Origin: a virus | Virus record (IMG/VR): IMGVR_UViG_3300028394_000121 | Span: 1-44,907 of that record | Reading direction: 5' to 3' (one strand) | DNA length: 44,907 bases | The notes under the pieces: generated by a model | Databases searched by the model: none | Told to the model about the DNA's origin: nothing | What the model saw: only the letters and a program-made list of their open reading frames with translations | Program-made: the position numbers and the translations under genes | Part shown: in pieces, positions 38,276-44,573 of the stretch | How positions within the stretch are numbered: position 1 is the first letter of the stretch | Layout: each line of letters opens with the position of its first letter

Positions 38276-38828
38276 TGCTACAGAAATTTCTAACAACGAA
38301 GTAATAATCTTTGATGTTCCACAAATAGATTTTGAGTTACTAGAAACTAATGCTAAAAAAGCAGCAATTGGGGGAAAGTCTCAAATTAGAAGAAATGAAA
38401 ATAGAAAACAGTATCTATACGAAGATCAATTAGTGGGGCAAATAGCCAATTATGCAGCATCGGTGGTTTTAACAAAATCTTCAGGGGGATATAAAGAGGC
38501 TAGGGAAATAGCTAATAATAATCCTTATAAGGGAGATGATGGGGTGGATATTATAGGATTGTCTAATGTGGATGTTAAGGGGAGTTTAATGAGATATTCT
38601 TCTGATCCATTAAGTTATAGACTTCTTGTGAGGCCAAGAGAACGACATGAAAATTGGATTTATGTATTATGCTTGGTGCCGAAGGATATGAAAAGGTGTT
38701 ATGTGGTTGGGTGGATTAAAGACGAGGACTTGCCAGCAAAAACTTATGAGGGGCCAATTGAATCTCTACATGGGGCTTTTGTGGTTCCTGCGAAAAAATT
38801 AGAAAAAATGTCGGATTTCCCGATATAA
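38265..38828 (+). CDS. PD-(D/E)XK-like nuclease
   Basis: A 187-residue protein. GDDGVDIIGLSNVDVKGS gives Asp95 and Asp103-x-Lys105, the classical D...D/E-x-K core; an upstream LYEDQLVGQIANYA helix carries Glu53/Asp54, and EVKGS-like strands flank. YVLCLVPKDMKRCYVVGWI is a further beta segment typical of the fold. A restriction-like or recombination nuclease. The last 21 bases before the stop recur at 39567-39587. Confidence 0.75.
   Translation: MINNATEISNNEVIIFDVPQIDFELLETNAKKAAIGGKSQIRRNENRKQYLYEDQLVGQIANYAASVVLTKSSGGYKEAREIANNNPYKGDDGVDIIGLSNVDVKGSLMRYSSDPLSYRLLVRPRERHENWIYVLCLVPKDMKRCYVVGWIKDEDLPAKTYEGPIESLHGAFVVPAKKLEKMSDFPI
38801..38821. repeat. 21-base direct repeat, copy 1
   Basis: Lies in the last codons of the PD-(D/E)XK gene and is identical to 39567-39587, on the other side of the oxygenase-like gene. 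Confidence 0.9.
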
Positions 38829-38862
38829 TAAATCTATTACTATCGAAAGAATCGAACTATAT

Positions 38863-39552
38863 ATGAAAAAAGATATTATTCTTGTAGAAAATTTTTATAA
38901 TGAGCCTCATAAAATAAGAGACTACGCTCTAAATGAATTAAAAACTAATAATTATTTACCGTATGGATCACCTAGTTGGTATGCTTCTAAGTTCAAAGAA
39001 TGGAACGAATGTCCATTTAAATCTTCTGAATCCTTAATAAATAGACTGAACGATATAGTTGACGAAGAAATTGATTTAGACTTTTGGCGACAAGGCTATC
39101 CGGCTCATGGAAGTAGGGAAGACTCAATAAGAAATAATAATAAGAGTTGTAAATGGAACTGCACCTTTCATATTAAACCTTTAACGGGACAAAAATTGGG
39201 CCAAGGAGTCCACAACCATGTAACAGACACTTGGAACTCCGTTGAAGAAAACGGATGGGTGGGATTAATATACTTAAATCCAGATGCTCCAATTTATTCT
39301 GGCCTGTCTCTTTGGAACAATATAAATCAAGAAAAAAATTATGATTGGATGACCTCAGAAGACAACTGGAGTCTCATAGATTCTTTAGGGGCTGTATTTA
39401 ATAGATTAATATTATGCAGAGGCAGCAGGCCGCACAGTGGAGCGGATGGATTTTCTAATACTTTTGAAGAAGGACGATTGTATCAAACCTTTTTCTTTAA
39501 AACAAAACCTTCTACTGCTAAGGTTTATCAGTCGGTATCTATAAATACATAA
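38863..39552 (+). CDS. 2OG-Fe(II) oxygenase-like protein (DUF6445-type)
   Basis: A 229-residue protein. VENFYNEPHKIRDYALNE at the N-terminus is the usual start of phage oxygenase-fold proteins. HNHVTDTWNS supplies His and Asp candidates, WVGLIYLNPDAP and YSGLSLWN are core strands, and NRLILCRGSRPHSGADGF carries the distal His. This layout resembles DUF6445, predicted 2-oxoglutarate/Fe(II) oxygenases. Substrate unknown. Flanked by 21-base direct repeats, so probably an inserted cargo gene. Confidence 0.65.
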   Translation: MKKDIILVENFYNEPHKIRDYALNELKTNNYLPYGSPSWYASKFKEWNECPFKSSESLINRLNDIVDEEIDLDFWRQGYPAHGSREDSIRNNNKSCKWNCTFHIKPLTGQKLGQGVHNHVTDTWNSVEENGWVGLIYLNPDAPIYSGLSLWNNINQEKNYDWMTSEDNWSLIDSLGAVFNRLILCRGSRPHSGADGFSNTFEEGRLYQTFFFKTKPSTAKVYQSVSINT

Positions 39553-39566
39553 TGAAATGGATTATC

Positions 39567-39587
39567 AGAAAAAATGTCGGATTTCCC
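39567..39587. repeat. 21-base direct repeat, copy 2
   Basis: Identical to 38801-38821; 14 bases after the oxygenase-like stop and just upstream of the next promoter. Confidence 0.9.
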
Positions 39588-39597
39588 TAAATTCTAG

Positions 39598-39625
39598 TTG
39601 ACAAGCAGTCGATATGTGGTATGAT
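39598..39625 (+). promoter_or_regulatory. Class II promoter with extended -10
   Basis: TTGACA (39598-39603), 16 bases (containing AGTCGAT, ending ATGTGG), TATGAT (39620-39625). Confidence 0.7.
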
Positions 39626-39656
39626 GATGGTCTATCAATAATTAAGGAACATATCT

Positions 39657-39896
39657 ATGAAACATCCAACAAATAAAGAAAAGATAAAAAGGTACGAAGA
39701 CTTATTCCATGCTATTAATCTCGCTATTGTAGGTTGTAATAATGATCTTATAAATATTTATATTGGACAAATTGATAGCTGGAGTTATGCTCACAGAATT
39801 GGTAATGGACAATTATCTGAAAGTAAACAGAAAAGAATAATAACAAATGCTTTTTACAGATTAGGAGAAACTGATACTTATGATGAACATGAATAG
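39657..39896 (+). CDS. Hypothetical small helical protein
   Basis: A 79-residue helical protein (MKHPTNKEKIKRYEDLFHAI...). The pattern suits small phage proteins of unknown function. AAGGAA precedes the ATG at nine bases. Confidence 0.65.
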   Translation: MKHPTNKEKIKRYEDLFHAINLAIVGCNNDLINIYIGQIDSWSYAHRIGNGQLSESKQKRIITNAFYRLGETDTYDEHE

Positions 39897-40044
39897 TGAC
39901 AATGTGGGAGATTTATTCTCTTACTATAAGGACTATCTGGATAGATTAGAAGATAATAATATTATCAATAATACAACTGATCATCCTTTGAACTTTATGA
40001 CTTGGTGGGAGGAAGTATACTATCCATTGACTCTGGGTGGGTGA
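39883..40044 (+). CDS. Hypothetical small acidic protein
   Basis: A 53-residue protein overlapping the previous gene by 14 bases (MNMNSDNVGDLFSYYKDYLDR...), rich in Asp, Asn and Tyr, with FMTWWEEVYYP near the C-terminus. Two in-frame ATGs are possible. Confidence 0.45.
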   Translation: MNMNSDNVGDLFSYYKDYLDRLEDNNIINNTTDHPLNFMTWWEEVYYPLTLGG

Positions 40045-40114
40045 ATTTCTTGTTGTTAGGGGTTTTAAATTGATTTGTGGGGCAAAATACTATTATTTTA
40101 AATAAGGGTTAAAA

Positions 40115-40336
40115 ATGAAAAAGAATGACGATCTGGGAATTATCAGTGTTGGATCATCGGTTAATCTAACTGGTGATGTTATGGGGGTTATTATTAGTAT
40201 TAATATTAAATATAACAATCATATTACTTATGAGTGTTCGTGGTGGAATGGACGGAATCACGAAACAAAATGGTTTGAAGAATTTGAGTTGACAAAAGCT
40301 GTTGGACAGGATAAAACAACGATAGGATTTTTGTGA
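40115..40336 (+). CDS. Hypothetical small beta-rich protein
   Basis: A 73-residue protein. GSSVNLTGDVMGVIISINI..HITYECSWWNGRNHETKWFEEFELTK shows the strand pattern of a small SH3-like/beta-barrel domain common in phages. Function unknown. Confidence 0.65.
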   Translation: MKKNDDLGIISVGSSVNLTGDVMGVIISINIKYNNHITYECSWWNGRNHETKWFEEFELTKAVGQDKTTIGFL

Positions 40337-40416
40337 AATATAGGAATATCTTAATAAGAATAATTATCGTGATCCTATGTTTTATTGTGGGATATATTAT
40401 TGGCAACTGCTTATAA
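40333..40416 (+). CDS. Possible membrane micropeptide with GTG start
   Basis: A 27-residue frame beginning GTG within the stop of the previous gene (GTGA), encoding a hydrophobic helix (NILIRIIIVILCFIVGYIIG). Coupled translation is plausible; support is otherwise weak. Confidence 0.3.
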   Translation: MKYRNILIRIIIVILCFIVGYIIGNCL

Positions 40417-40442
40417 GAACAATCAGGGATTAGAAAGAGACA

Positions 40443-40470
40443 TTGACAGAATTTGTATTTTCTGTATAAT
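40443..40470 (+). promoter_or_regulatory. Sigma-70-type promoter
   Basis: TTGACA (40443-40448), 16 bases, TATAAT (40465-40470): consensus in both boxes. Leader of about 90 bases. Confidence 0.78.
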
Positions 40471-40563
40471 CATACAGACGATCCGAGGAAAAATCAAGAT
40501 CGAAAAAGAAAGTTTATATTCGGGTAGAATATATATTAGTAACTATTTATAAGGAGATTTAAA

Positions 40564-40782
40564 ATGGGAGATAAGCTGTATACTGCTACTAGACTGCATT
40601 TCGAGGCGAAGCAATCAGAGGCTATTGCTACGTTAGACGTTTATTTTAATAAAGCCGCTGGAATAGGTGAGCATTCTGACTTGTTGACGGAGATCATCAA
40701 ATGGACTGATATTTTAGCAGCATCTAGTGACGCATTAGAGAGACTAGCCACTTATTTCAATACTGATGGCAGTGCAAAATGA
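40564..40782 (+). CDS. Hypothetical helical protein
   Basis: A 72-residue protein (MGDKLYTATRLHFEAKQSEAIATL...). Two or three helices; DVYFNKAAGIGEHSDLLTEI looks like a conserved small phage protein. AAGGAG is present six to ten bases upstream. Confidence 0.68.
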   Translation: MGDKLYTATRLHFEAKQSEAIATLDVYFNKAAGIGEHSDLLTEIIKWTDILAASSDALERLATYFNTDGSAK

Positions 40783-40836
40783 ATCGCTGAGAGAACATAC
40801 GTCTTCTTTAAAAACAAGATTTTTGTGATCATGCTA

Positions 40837-40865
40837 TTGACAAAGCTGTGGCATTGTGGTAAAAT
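40837..40865 (+). promoter_or_regulatory. Class II promoter with extended -10
   Basis: TTGACA (40837-40842), 17 bases ending TTGTGG, TAAAAT (40860-40865). Confidence 0.7.
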
Positions 40866-40887
40866 CAGTAAACAAGGAGAAAAAGAG

Positions 40888-41079
40888 ATGTTTTATTTTA
40901 CAGATGGCGGTGTTCGGGGCAGTTGTGAACATAAACACAAGACTGTAGAGACGGCCCAAAGATGTTTAGACTCTGATCATATCGGTTGTCACTATCAGGG
41001 TGGGTATTCGGATCGATCTATCTATTCTCAAGATGGTGATAGAGTAGAGTTAATTGGTTATGGAGCAGATGACGAATGA
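40888..41079 (+). CDS. Hypothetical small Cys/His protein
   Basis: A 63-residue protein (MFYFTDGGVRGSCEHKHKTVETAQRC...) with CEHKHKTVETAQRC...HIGCHYQGGYSD; the spacing of Cys and His may bind zinc. AAGGAG precedes the ATG at 40888. Overlaps the next gene by four bases (ATGA). Confidence 0.68.
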   Translation: MFYFTDGGVRGSCEHKHKTVETAQRCLDSDHIGCHYQGGYSDRSIYSQDGDRVELIGYGADDE

Positions 41080-41270
41080 AAGAATTTCTAATAGTAAATG
41101 CTAACACCAATCAGATATTGGGCAATGAAAATAGTAGAGACAAAGCATTAGATTTTGTCAACGCGATTTTGCTCAAGTCTGATCTAGAGCGTGTCGATAT
41201 AGTGGTATATGAAGCAACACCTCTCATGTGGAATCCCCATAGGAAAAAAGTGTATGCTAACTACCAATAG
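41076..41270 (+). CDS. Hypothetical small protein
   Basis: A 64-residue protein (MKEFLIVNANTNQILGNENSRD...) with alternating strand and helix. Translation coupled to the previous gene. Confidence 0.62.
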   Translation: MKEFLIVNANTNQILGNENSRDKALDFVNAILLKSDLERVDIVVYEATPLMWNPHRKKVYANYQ

Positions 41271-41278
41271 GGTGTATT

Positions 41279-41587
41279 ATGAAGGAGTTTTGGAAAATGA
41301 CCGCTCAGATTTTGTATGTGGTGTTAAGTATCTGTTGTCTATATTATGCTGATTTTTTACACAAGAATATAAAACCTGCCGAGTCCCCACCAGCAAACAT
41401 AGAAAAAAAAGATTTTATTCCTTCATGGGAATACTATTGGGCCGCTTACGACAAAAACAATAACAAAACCTACTACTATTATAACGGATTATGGTATGAC
41501 AAGCCAACACAAATACGACAATATCCAAATCAAGATCAAAAAGTTCTGGGAACAGCGAACTGGACACAATCCACATATCTCAGGTAG
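41279..41587 (+). CDS. Membrane-anchored WW-like protein
   Basis: A 102-residue protein. One N-terminal transmembrane helix (about 10-26, QILYVVLSICCLYYADF), then WEYYWAAYDKNNNKTYYYYNG followed by LWYDKPTQ, reminiscent of a WW domain (W...YY...W). Probably on the outer face of the membrane or in the cytoplasm; function unknown. Confidence 0.6.
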   Translation: MKEFWKMTAQILYVVLSICCLYYADFLHKNIKPAESPPANIEKKDFIPSWEYYWAAYDKNNNKTYYYYNGLWYDKPTQIRQYPNQDQKVLGTANWTQSTYLR

Positions 41588-41652
41588 TGGACAACACAAT
41601 TCTATCCCTAAAAAAGAACGCACAAGGGCAGAATCTAAGAAGGAATCGATAA

Positions 41653-41736
41653 ATGAATGGAACGGTATTTGAAATATTTCTCTTGATCGCTCTGGTTTGT
41701 GGTATCATAAGCGTTCTTATTAAGAGATATTCTTAA
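41653..41736 (+). CDS. Possible membrane micropeptide
   Basis: A 27-residue hydrophobic frame (MNGTVFEIFLLIALVCGIIS...). AAGGAATCG precedes the ATG. Low support. Confidence 0.35.
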   Translation: MNGTVFEIFLLIALVCGIISVLIKRYS

Positions 41737-41769
41737 TTCTTAAAAATATTTTTCTGAAATATTCACCTA

Positions 41770-41798
41770 TTGACAAGCGTTGTTTGGTCTGGTAGAAT
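41770..41798 (+). promoter_or_regulatory. Class II promoter with extended -10
   Basis: TTGACA (41770-41775), 17 bases ending TCTGG, TAGAAT (41793-41798). Confidence 0.7.
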
Positions 41799-41816
41799 AC
41801 TATCATGGAGATAAAA

Positions 41817-41966
41817 ATGCCATTTGAGTTCAGCGAAGTCCTTGAAGATAGCTTGGAAGAGTTTGTTTATGAGGGTTCTAGTTTTTCTTTTTCTAAAGAA
41901 GAAGAATCGGACTATTCAGAATGGCTTAACTATTACAAGGATCAGGCAATAGACTTTATAGATTGA
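41817..41966 (+). CDS. Hypothetical small acidic protein
   Basis: A 49-residue acidic protein (MPFEFSEVLEDSLEEFVYEG...). I use the ATG at 41817 (six bases after GGAG); the ATG at 41805 lies at the expected transcription start. Followed after four bases by the phosphoribosyltransferase. Confidence 0.55.
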   Translation: MPFEFSEVLEDSLEEFVYEGSSFSFSKEEESDYSEWLNYYKDQAIDFID

Positions 41967-41970
41967 TAAA

Positions 41971-42543
41971 ATGTCTAATAAACTACTACCTATTGAAGAT
42001 TGGCGTAAGACCGATAGCGGCGAGTATATTGCTGCTACCGATCATACTGGAACAATCCTTAATCATCGTAGCAGAAATAAGATCATAGATAAGGCTGTTT
42101 GTGAACTTGCTCCAATAGTACATAGGTTTGAAAGTATTGTCTGTTGTGGAACAAGTGGTCTAATGGTTGTGCCACAAATAGCGGAAAGACTAAGAAAGAA
42201 TATAGTTGTAATTCGTAAAGGAACTGAAAATTGTTATTCTGACTTTATGATTGAGGGGCCACAGCCAAGAAGATTTATTATTGTGGATGATTTAATCTGT
42301 TCTGGAAATACTATCAAACATATATTATCTCAAATTAGTATAGAATATAATACAAATGTTTGCTATCCTGTTGGGATATATTGCTATCTTCCTGAACATT
42401 GTTACTATGGATCGTCTTCGCTTGCTTATTACGATAATCCAGACGCTGCGGCAATGAATTTCCACAGGAAGTATAAGTTTCATTATCTAAATAGTTATGG
42501 AATAAATAAATTGCTAGGATTACCAGCTATTAAAAATGTTTAG
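41971..42543 (+). CDS. Phosphoribosyltransferase-like protein
   Basis: A 190-residue protein. RRFIIVDDLICSGNT (100-114) is the PRPP-binding loop (hydrophobics, Asp-Asp, x-x-x-[ST]-G-x-T) of type I phosphoribosyltransferases. SIVCCGTSGLMVVPQIAERL (55-74) supplies the PPi-loop region. It would transfer a base or similar group to PRPP, or regulate; the hood region is not typical, so the substrate is open. Overlaps the next gene by eight bases. Confidence 0.8.
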   Translation: MSNKLLPIEDWRKTDSGEYIAATDHTGTILNHRSRNKIIDKAVCELAPIVHRFESIVCCGTSGLMVVPQIAERLRKNIVVIRKGTENCYSDFMIEGPQPRRFIIVDDLICSGNTIKHILSQISIEYNTNVCYPVGIYCYLPEHCYYGSSSLAYYDNPDAAAMNFHRKYKFHYLNSYGINKLLGLPAIKNV

Positions 42544-42784
42544 TTTTCAAGAAATAAAAAAGTGGGCAAAGCAACAAGGATACAACACCATTAAAGAAGA
42601 GGATGGGTATTACTGGACTAAAAATAATAATATAGAATCTAGTGGGGTATCTAAGAGTGTTAGTAAACTAGCTAGAGATATTTTTAATCATATAACAAAC
42701 AACAAATGGATTGATTATCAGGCCGAGTATTTGAAGACTATTACAAAAGAGATCGATTTTAAATCTTTACAAGGATACCAATAA
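42536..42784 (+). CDS. Hypothetical phage protein
   Basis: An 82-residue protein. KEEDGYYWTKNNNIESSGVSKSVSKLARDIFNHITNNKW matches a frequent phage pattern of a YxW strand followed by an [ILV]xNHxTxxxW helix. Function unknown. Overlaps both neighbours. Confidence 0.7.
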   Translation: MFSFQEIKKWAKQQGYNTIKEEDGYYWTKNNNIESSGVSKSVSKLARDIFNHITNNKWIDYQAEYLKTITKEIDFKSLQGYQ

Positions 42785-43113
42785 TGTCATCATTTAAATC
42801 ATTCTGCGAAACATTAGAAAATAGTGTTGGGGAAAGTAAAGTAGACGACAATCTTCATATAATCAGAAAGATGTATGATAAATATGCGACTGCTGAACAA
42901 GTGTTGCTTAGACTAGCTAAAGAAGATACATCATTACTTGTTGAGAATTGTGCTACTGTAGAGTATGAGAGTTTATTTACTCTAAATATTAATGATAAGG
43001 TGATGGTTGGGAAAGATTGTGGTAAAGTTGAATCTGTCTTATCTTCGGGTTATAATATAAAGTTAGATAATGGAGCAAAATATTATTTAGCCTCTGTGAA
43101 AGTTCATATCTAA
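42784..43113 (+). CDS. Hypothetical protein with SH3-like C-terminus
   Basis: A 109-residue protein: a helical N-terminal 60 residues (KMYDKYATAEQVLLRLAKED) and a C-terminal half with NDKVMVGKDCGKVESVLSSGYNIKLDNG, the strand-turn pattern of a small KOW/SH3-like domain. Confidence 0.65.
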   Translation: MSSFKSFCETLENSVGESKVDDNLHIIRKMYDKYATAEQVLLRLAKEDTSLLVENCATVEYESLFTLNINDKVMVGKDCGKVESVLSSGYNIKLDNGAKYYLASVKVHI

Positions 43114-43150
43114 ATTATGTGTAATCATTCTTATCTATTGGAGAGGCCCA

Positions 43151-43324
43151 ATGACTCTTATTAATATAACATTAATATTATTTGCTATATATATGACTAT
43201 GGGTTTGCTACTATTGGTTATTATGCTATGTGTAATGATCTATGTTGTTTATGAAATTAATCGGAAACATATTATCCCCACCAAATTAAAGGAGAAAAAA
43301 TGTCTAAAAACAAATATTCAGTAA
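43151..43324 (+). CDS. Small membrane protein
   Basis: A 57-residue protein with a long transmembrane helix (INITLILFAIYMTMGLLLLV onward) and a charged tail. GAGAGG precedes the ATG at four bases. Its end overlaps the next gene by 25 bases. Confidence 0.5.
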   Translation: MTLINITLILFAIYMTMGLLLLVIMLCVMIYVVYEINRKHIIPTKLKEKKCLKTNIQ

Positions 43325-43530
43325 CCGCACAAGGAAAACTAATCAATCCCGGTTTGGATAATAAAGATTTAGACGGACAAACAATACTTCTGTATGATGA
43401 TATTATAGCAGATACTATGGAGGAAGCAGAAGCTACTTTTAAAAAACTATTTGGATCAACCCATGAAATTATTAGGGTTTATTCTGTTCATCTTATTACG
43501 AATGATAAAAAACTAGCAAAGGTAGCATAA
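43300..43530 (+). CDS. Hypothetical protein
   Basis: A 76-residue protein (MSKNKYSVTAQGKLINPGLD...), strands and one acidic helix (TMEEAEATFKKLF), a pattern of small phage ferredoxin-like domains. AAAGGAG precedes the ATG by a short purine stretch. Confidence 0.65.
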   Translation: MSKNKYSVTAQGKLINPGLDNKDLDGQTILLYDDIIADTMEEAEATFKKLFGSTHEIIRVYSVHLITNDKKLAKVA

Positions 43531-43956
43531 ATGAGAGTAATAGCAATCCTTGTTTTATTGTTTTGTCTTTTCTCTTTTTTAGAAAATAACAAAGCATCAG
43601 AATATGATGATGTATTTGACGCTGCTAAAAATACCAAAGGGATCGTACTATTATATTTTACTGATGAAAGTTGTTCTTGGTGTTATAAATTAAAGCCTAT
43701 ATTTAAAACCCCAGAAGTACAAAAGATTATAAGTAAATACTTCTTTGTAGAAATAGACATAACAGATAATCCAGAATTATATAGTTTTTATAAGATTTCC
43801 TCTATACCAGCTTATATGTTGGTGGACGGTAACAAAAAGATTATTATTAGAGGAATGGGATACAAGGACAAAACAAATTTTATAAATTGGTTACAAACTT
43901 ATAAGAAAGAGGATACTAATGTCAGGAAAAGGATCAAATCCGCGACCAGTAAATAA
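43531..43956 (+). CDS. Secreted thioredoxin-like protein
   Basis: A 141-residue protein: signal peptide (RVIAILVLLFCLFSF, residues 2-16), then a thioredoxin fold with active-site CSWC (48-51), KGIVLLYFTDESC, a FFVEIDITDN strand and SIPAYMLVDG with the cis-Pro (near residue 94). It would act as a disulfide oxidoreductase outside the cytoplasm, so it may act on virion or host envelope proteins. Overlaps the next gene by 38 bases. Confidence 0.82.
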   Translation: MRVIAILVLLFCLFSFLENNKASEYDDVFDAAKNTKGIVLLYFTDESCSWCYKLKPIFKTPEVQKIISKYFFVEIDITDNPELYSFYKISSIPAYMLVDGNKKIIIRGMGYKDKTNFINWLQTYKKEDTNVRKRIKSATSK

Positions 43957-44128
43957 GAAACTCTATGATACTAATTATGAGCAGATATTTGGCAAAAAGA
44001 CTAAAATAAAAACCAAACCCAAAAAACCTGCTGAATGGGATGCTGAAGATGTTGCTACAGCAGAATCTAGAGAAAATGAACCTAGTACAATATGGATAAC
44101 ACAAGATAACGATCAAACAGAAAGATAA
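43919..44128 (+). CDS. Small basic phage protein (SGKGSNPRP family)
   Basis: A 69-residue protein. MSGKGSNPRPVNKKLYDTNYEQIFGKK is a frequently met phage pattern (SxGSxxRP...F/Y..N[YW].xIFGK) with a basic body and acidic tail. Function unknown. GAAAGAGG precedes the ATG. Confidence 0.75.
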   Translation: MSGKGSNPRPVNKKLYDTNYEQIFGKKTKIKTKPKKPAEWDAEDVATAESRENEPSTIWITQDNDQTER

Positions 44129-44130
44129 TA

Positions 44131-44274
44131 ATGAGTAAGCCCCTGATTATTATAACTGGATTAATTTATCTCTATGTTGCTGTGGAGCAATGGTACAATG
44201 GAAACAATGCTATGTGTTTAGCTTATGTAGGATATAGTTTTAGCAATGTTGGATTATATTTTTTAGCTCATTAG
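44131..44274 (+). CDS. Small membrane protein (phage family)
   Basis: A 47-residue protein (MSKPLIIITGLIYLYVAVEQWYNGN...). Short hydrophobic helices separated by EQWYNGNNAMCLAYVGYSFSNVGL, a conserved phage pattern with E-Q...G-N...GY..sN.G. Function unknown. Confidence 0.65.
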   Translation: MSKPLIIITGLIYLYVAVEQWYNGNNAMCLAYVGYSFSNVGLYFLAH

Positions 44275-44282
44275 GAGAATAA

Positions 44283-44441
44283 ATGAAACAACAACAAATA
44301 GTTATATTGAAAATTAGTTATGAAGACAAAAATAATCCTCCATCTTCTTGGCATTGGCCCACAATAATAGGATGCGAAGATAATTGTGTAGAAATTATGA
44401 ATTATGGGGGCGTGGAAGAAATTCCTGAAGTGGCCTCTTGA
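44283..44441 (+). CDS. Hypothetical small protein
   Basis: A 52-residue protein (MKQQQIVILKISYEDKNNPPSSWHWP...). Pattern of strand, DxxxxPPxxWxW and strand, typical of small phage proteins of unknown function. AGGAG lies six bases upstream. Its stop overlaps the next promoter. Confidence 0.65.
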   Translation: MKQQQIVILKISYEDKNNPPSSWHWPTIIGCEDNCVEIMNYGGVEEIPEVAS

Positions 44442-44465
44442 CAATGCCGATATTCATGGTACAAT
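44438..44465 (+). promoter_or_regulatory. Class II promoter before tRNA-Asn
   Basis: TTGACA (44438-44443), 16 bases ending TCATGG, TACAAT (44460-44465). Confidence 0.7.
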
Positions 44466-44473
44466 TGTGTTTT

Positions 44474-44545
44474 TGCGGGATAGCATAATGGTAATGCACC
44501 AAACTGTTAATTTGCAAGATATAAGTTCGACTCTTATTCCCGCAG
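44474..44545 (+). tRNA. tRNA-Asn (GTT)
   Basis: Acceptor TGCGGGA/TCCCGCA perfect; D arm GCAT/ATGC; anticodon loop CTGTTAA with GTT; anticodon stem 4 of 5 pairs (one C-C mismatch at the base); T arm ATAAG-TTCGACT-CTTAT. CCA not encoded. The mismatch may mean mild degradation. Confidence 0.85.
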
Positions 44546-44573
44546 TTGTTCTCCCTCTTAAAAGGATAAATCG

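Noticed and set aside
38265-39552. A complete restriction-modification pair
   Set aside because: A nuclease-like protein is present, but no methyltransferase motif is seen next to it; the oxygenase-like gene does not fill that role.
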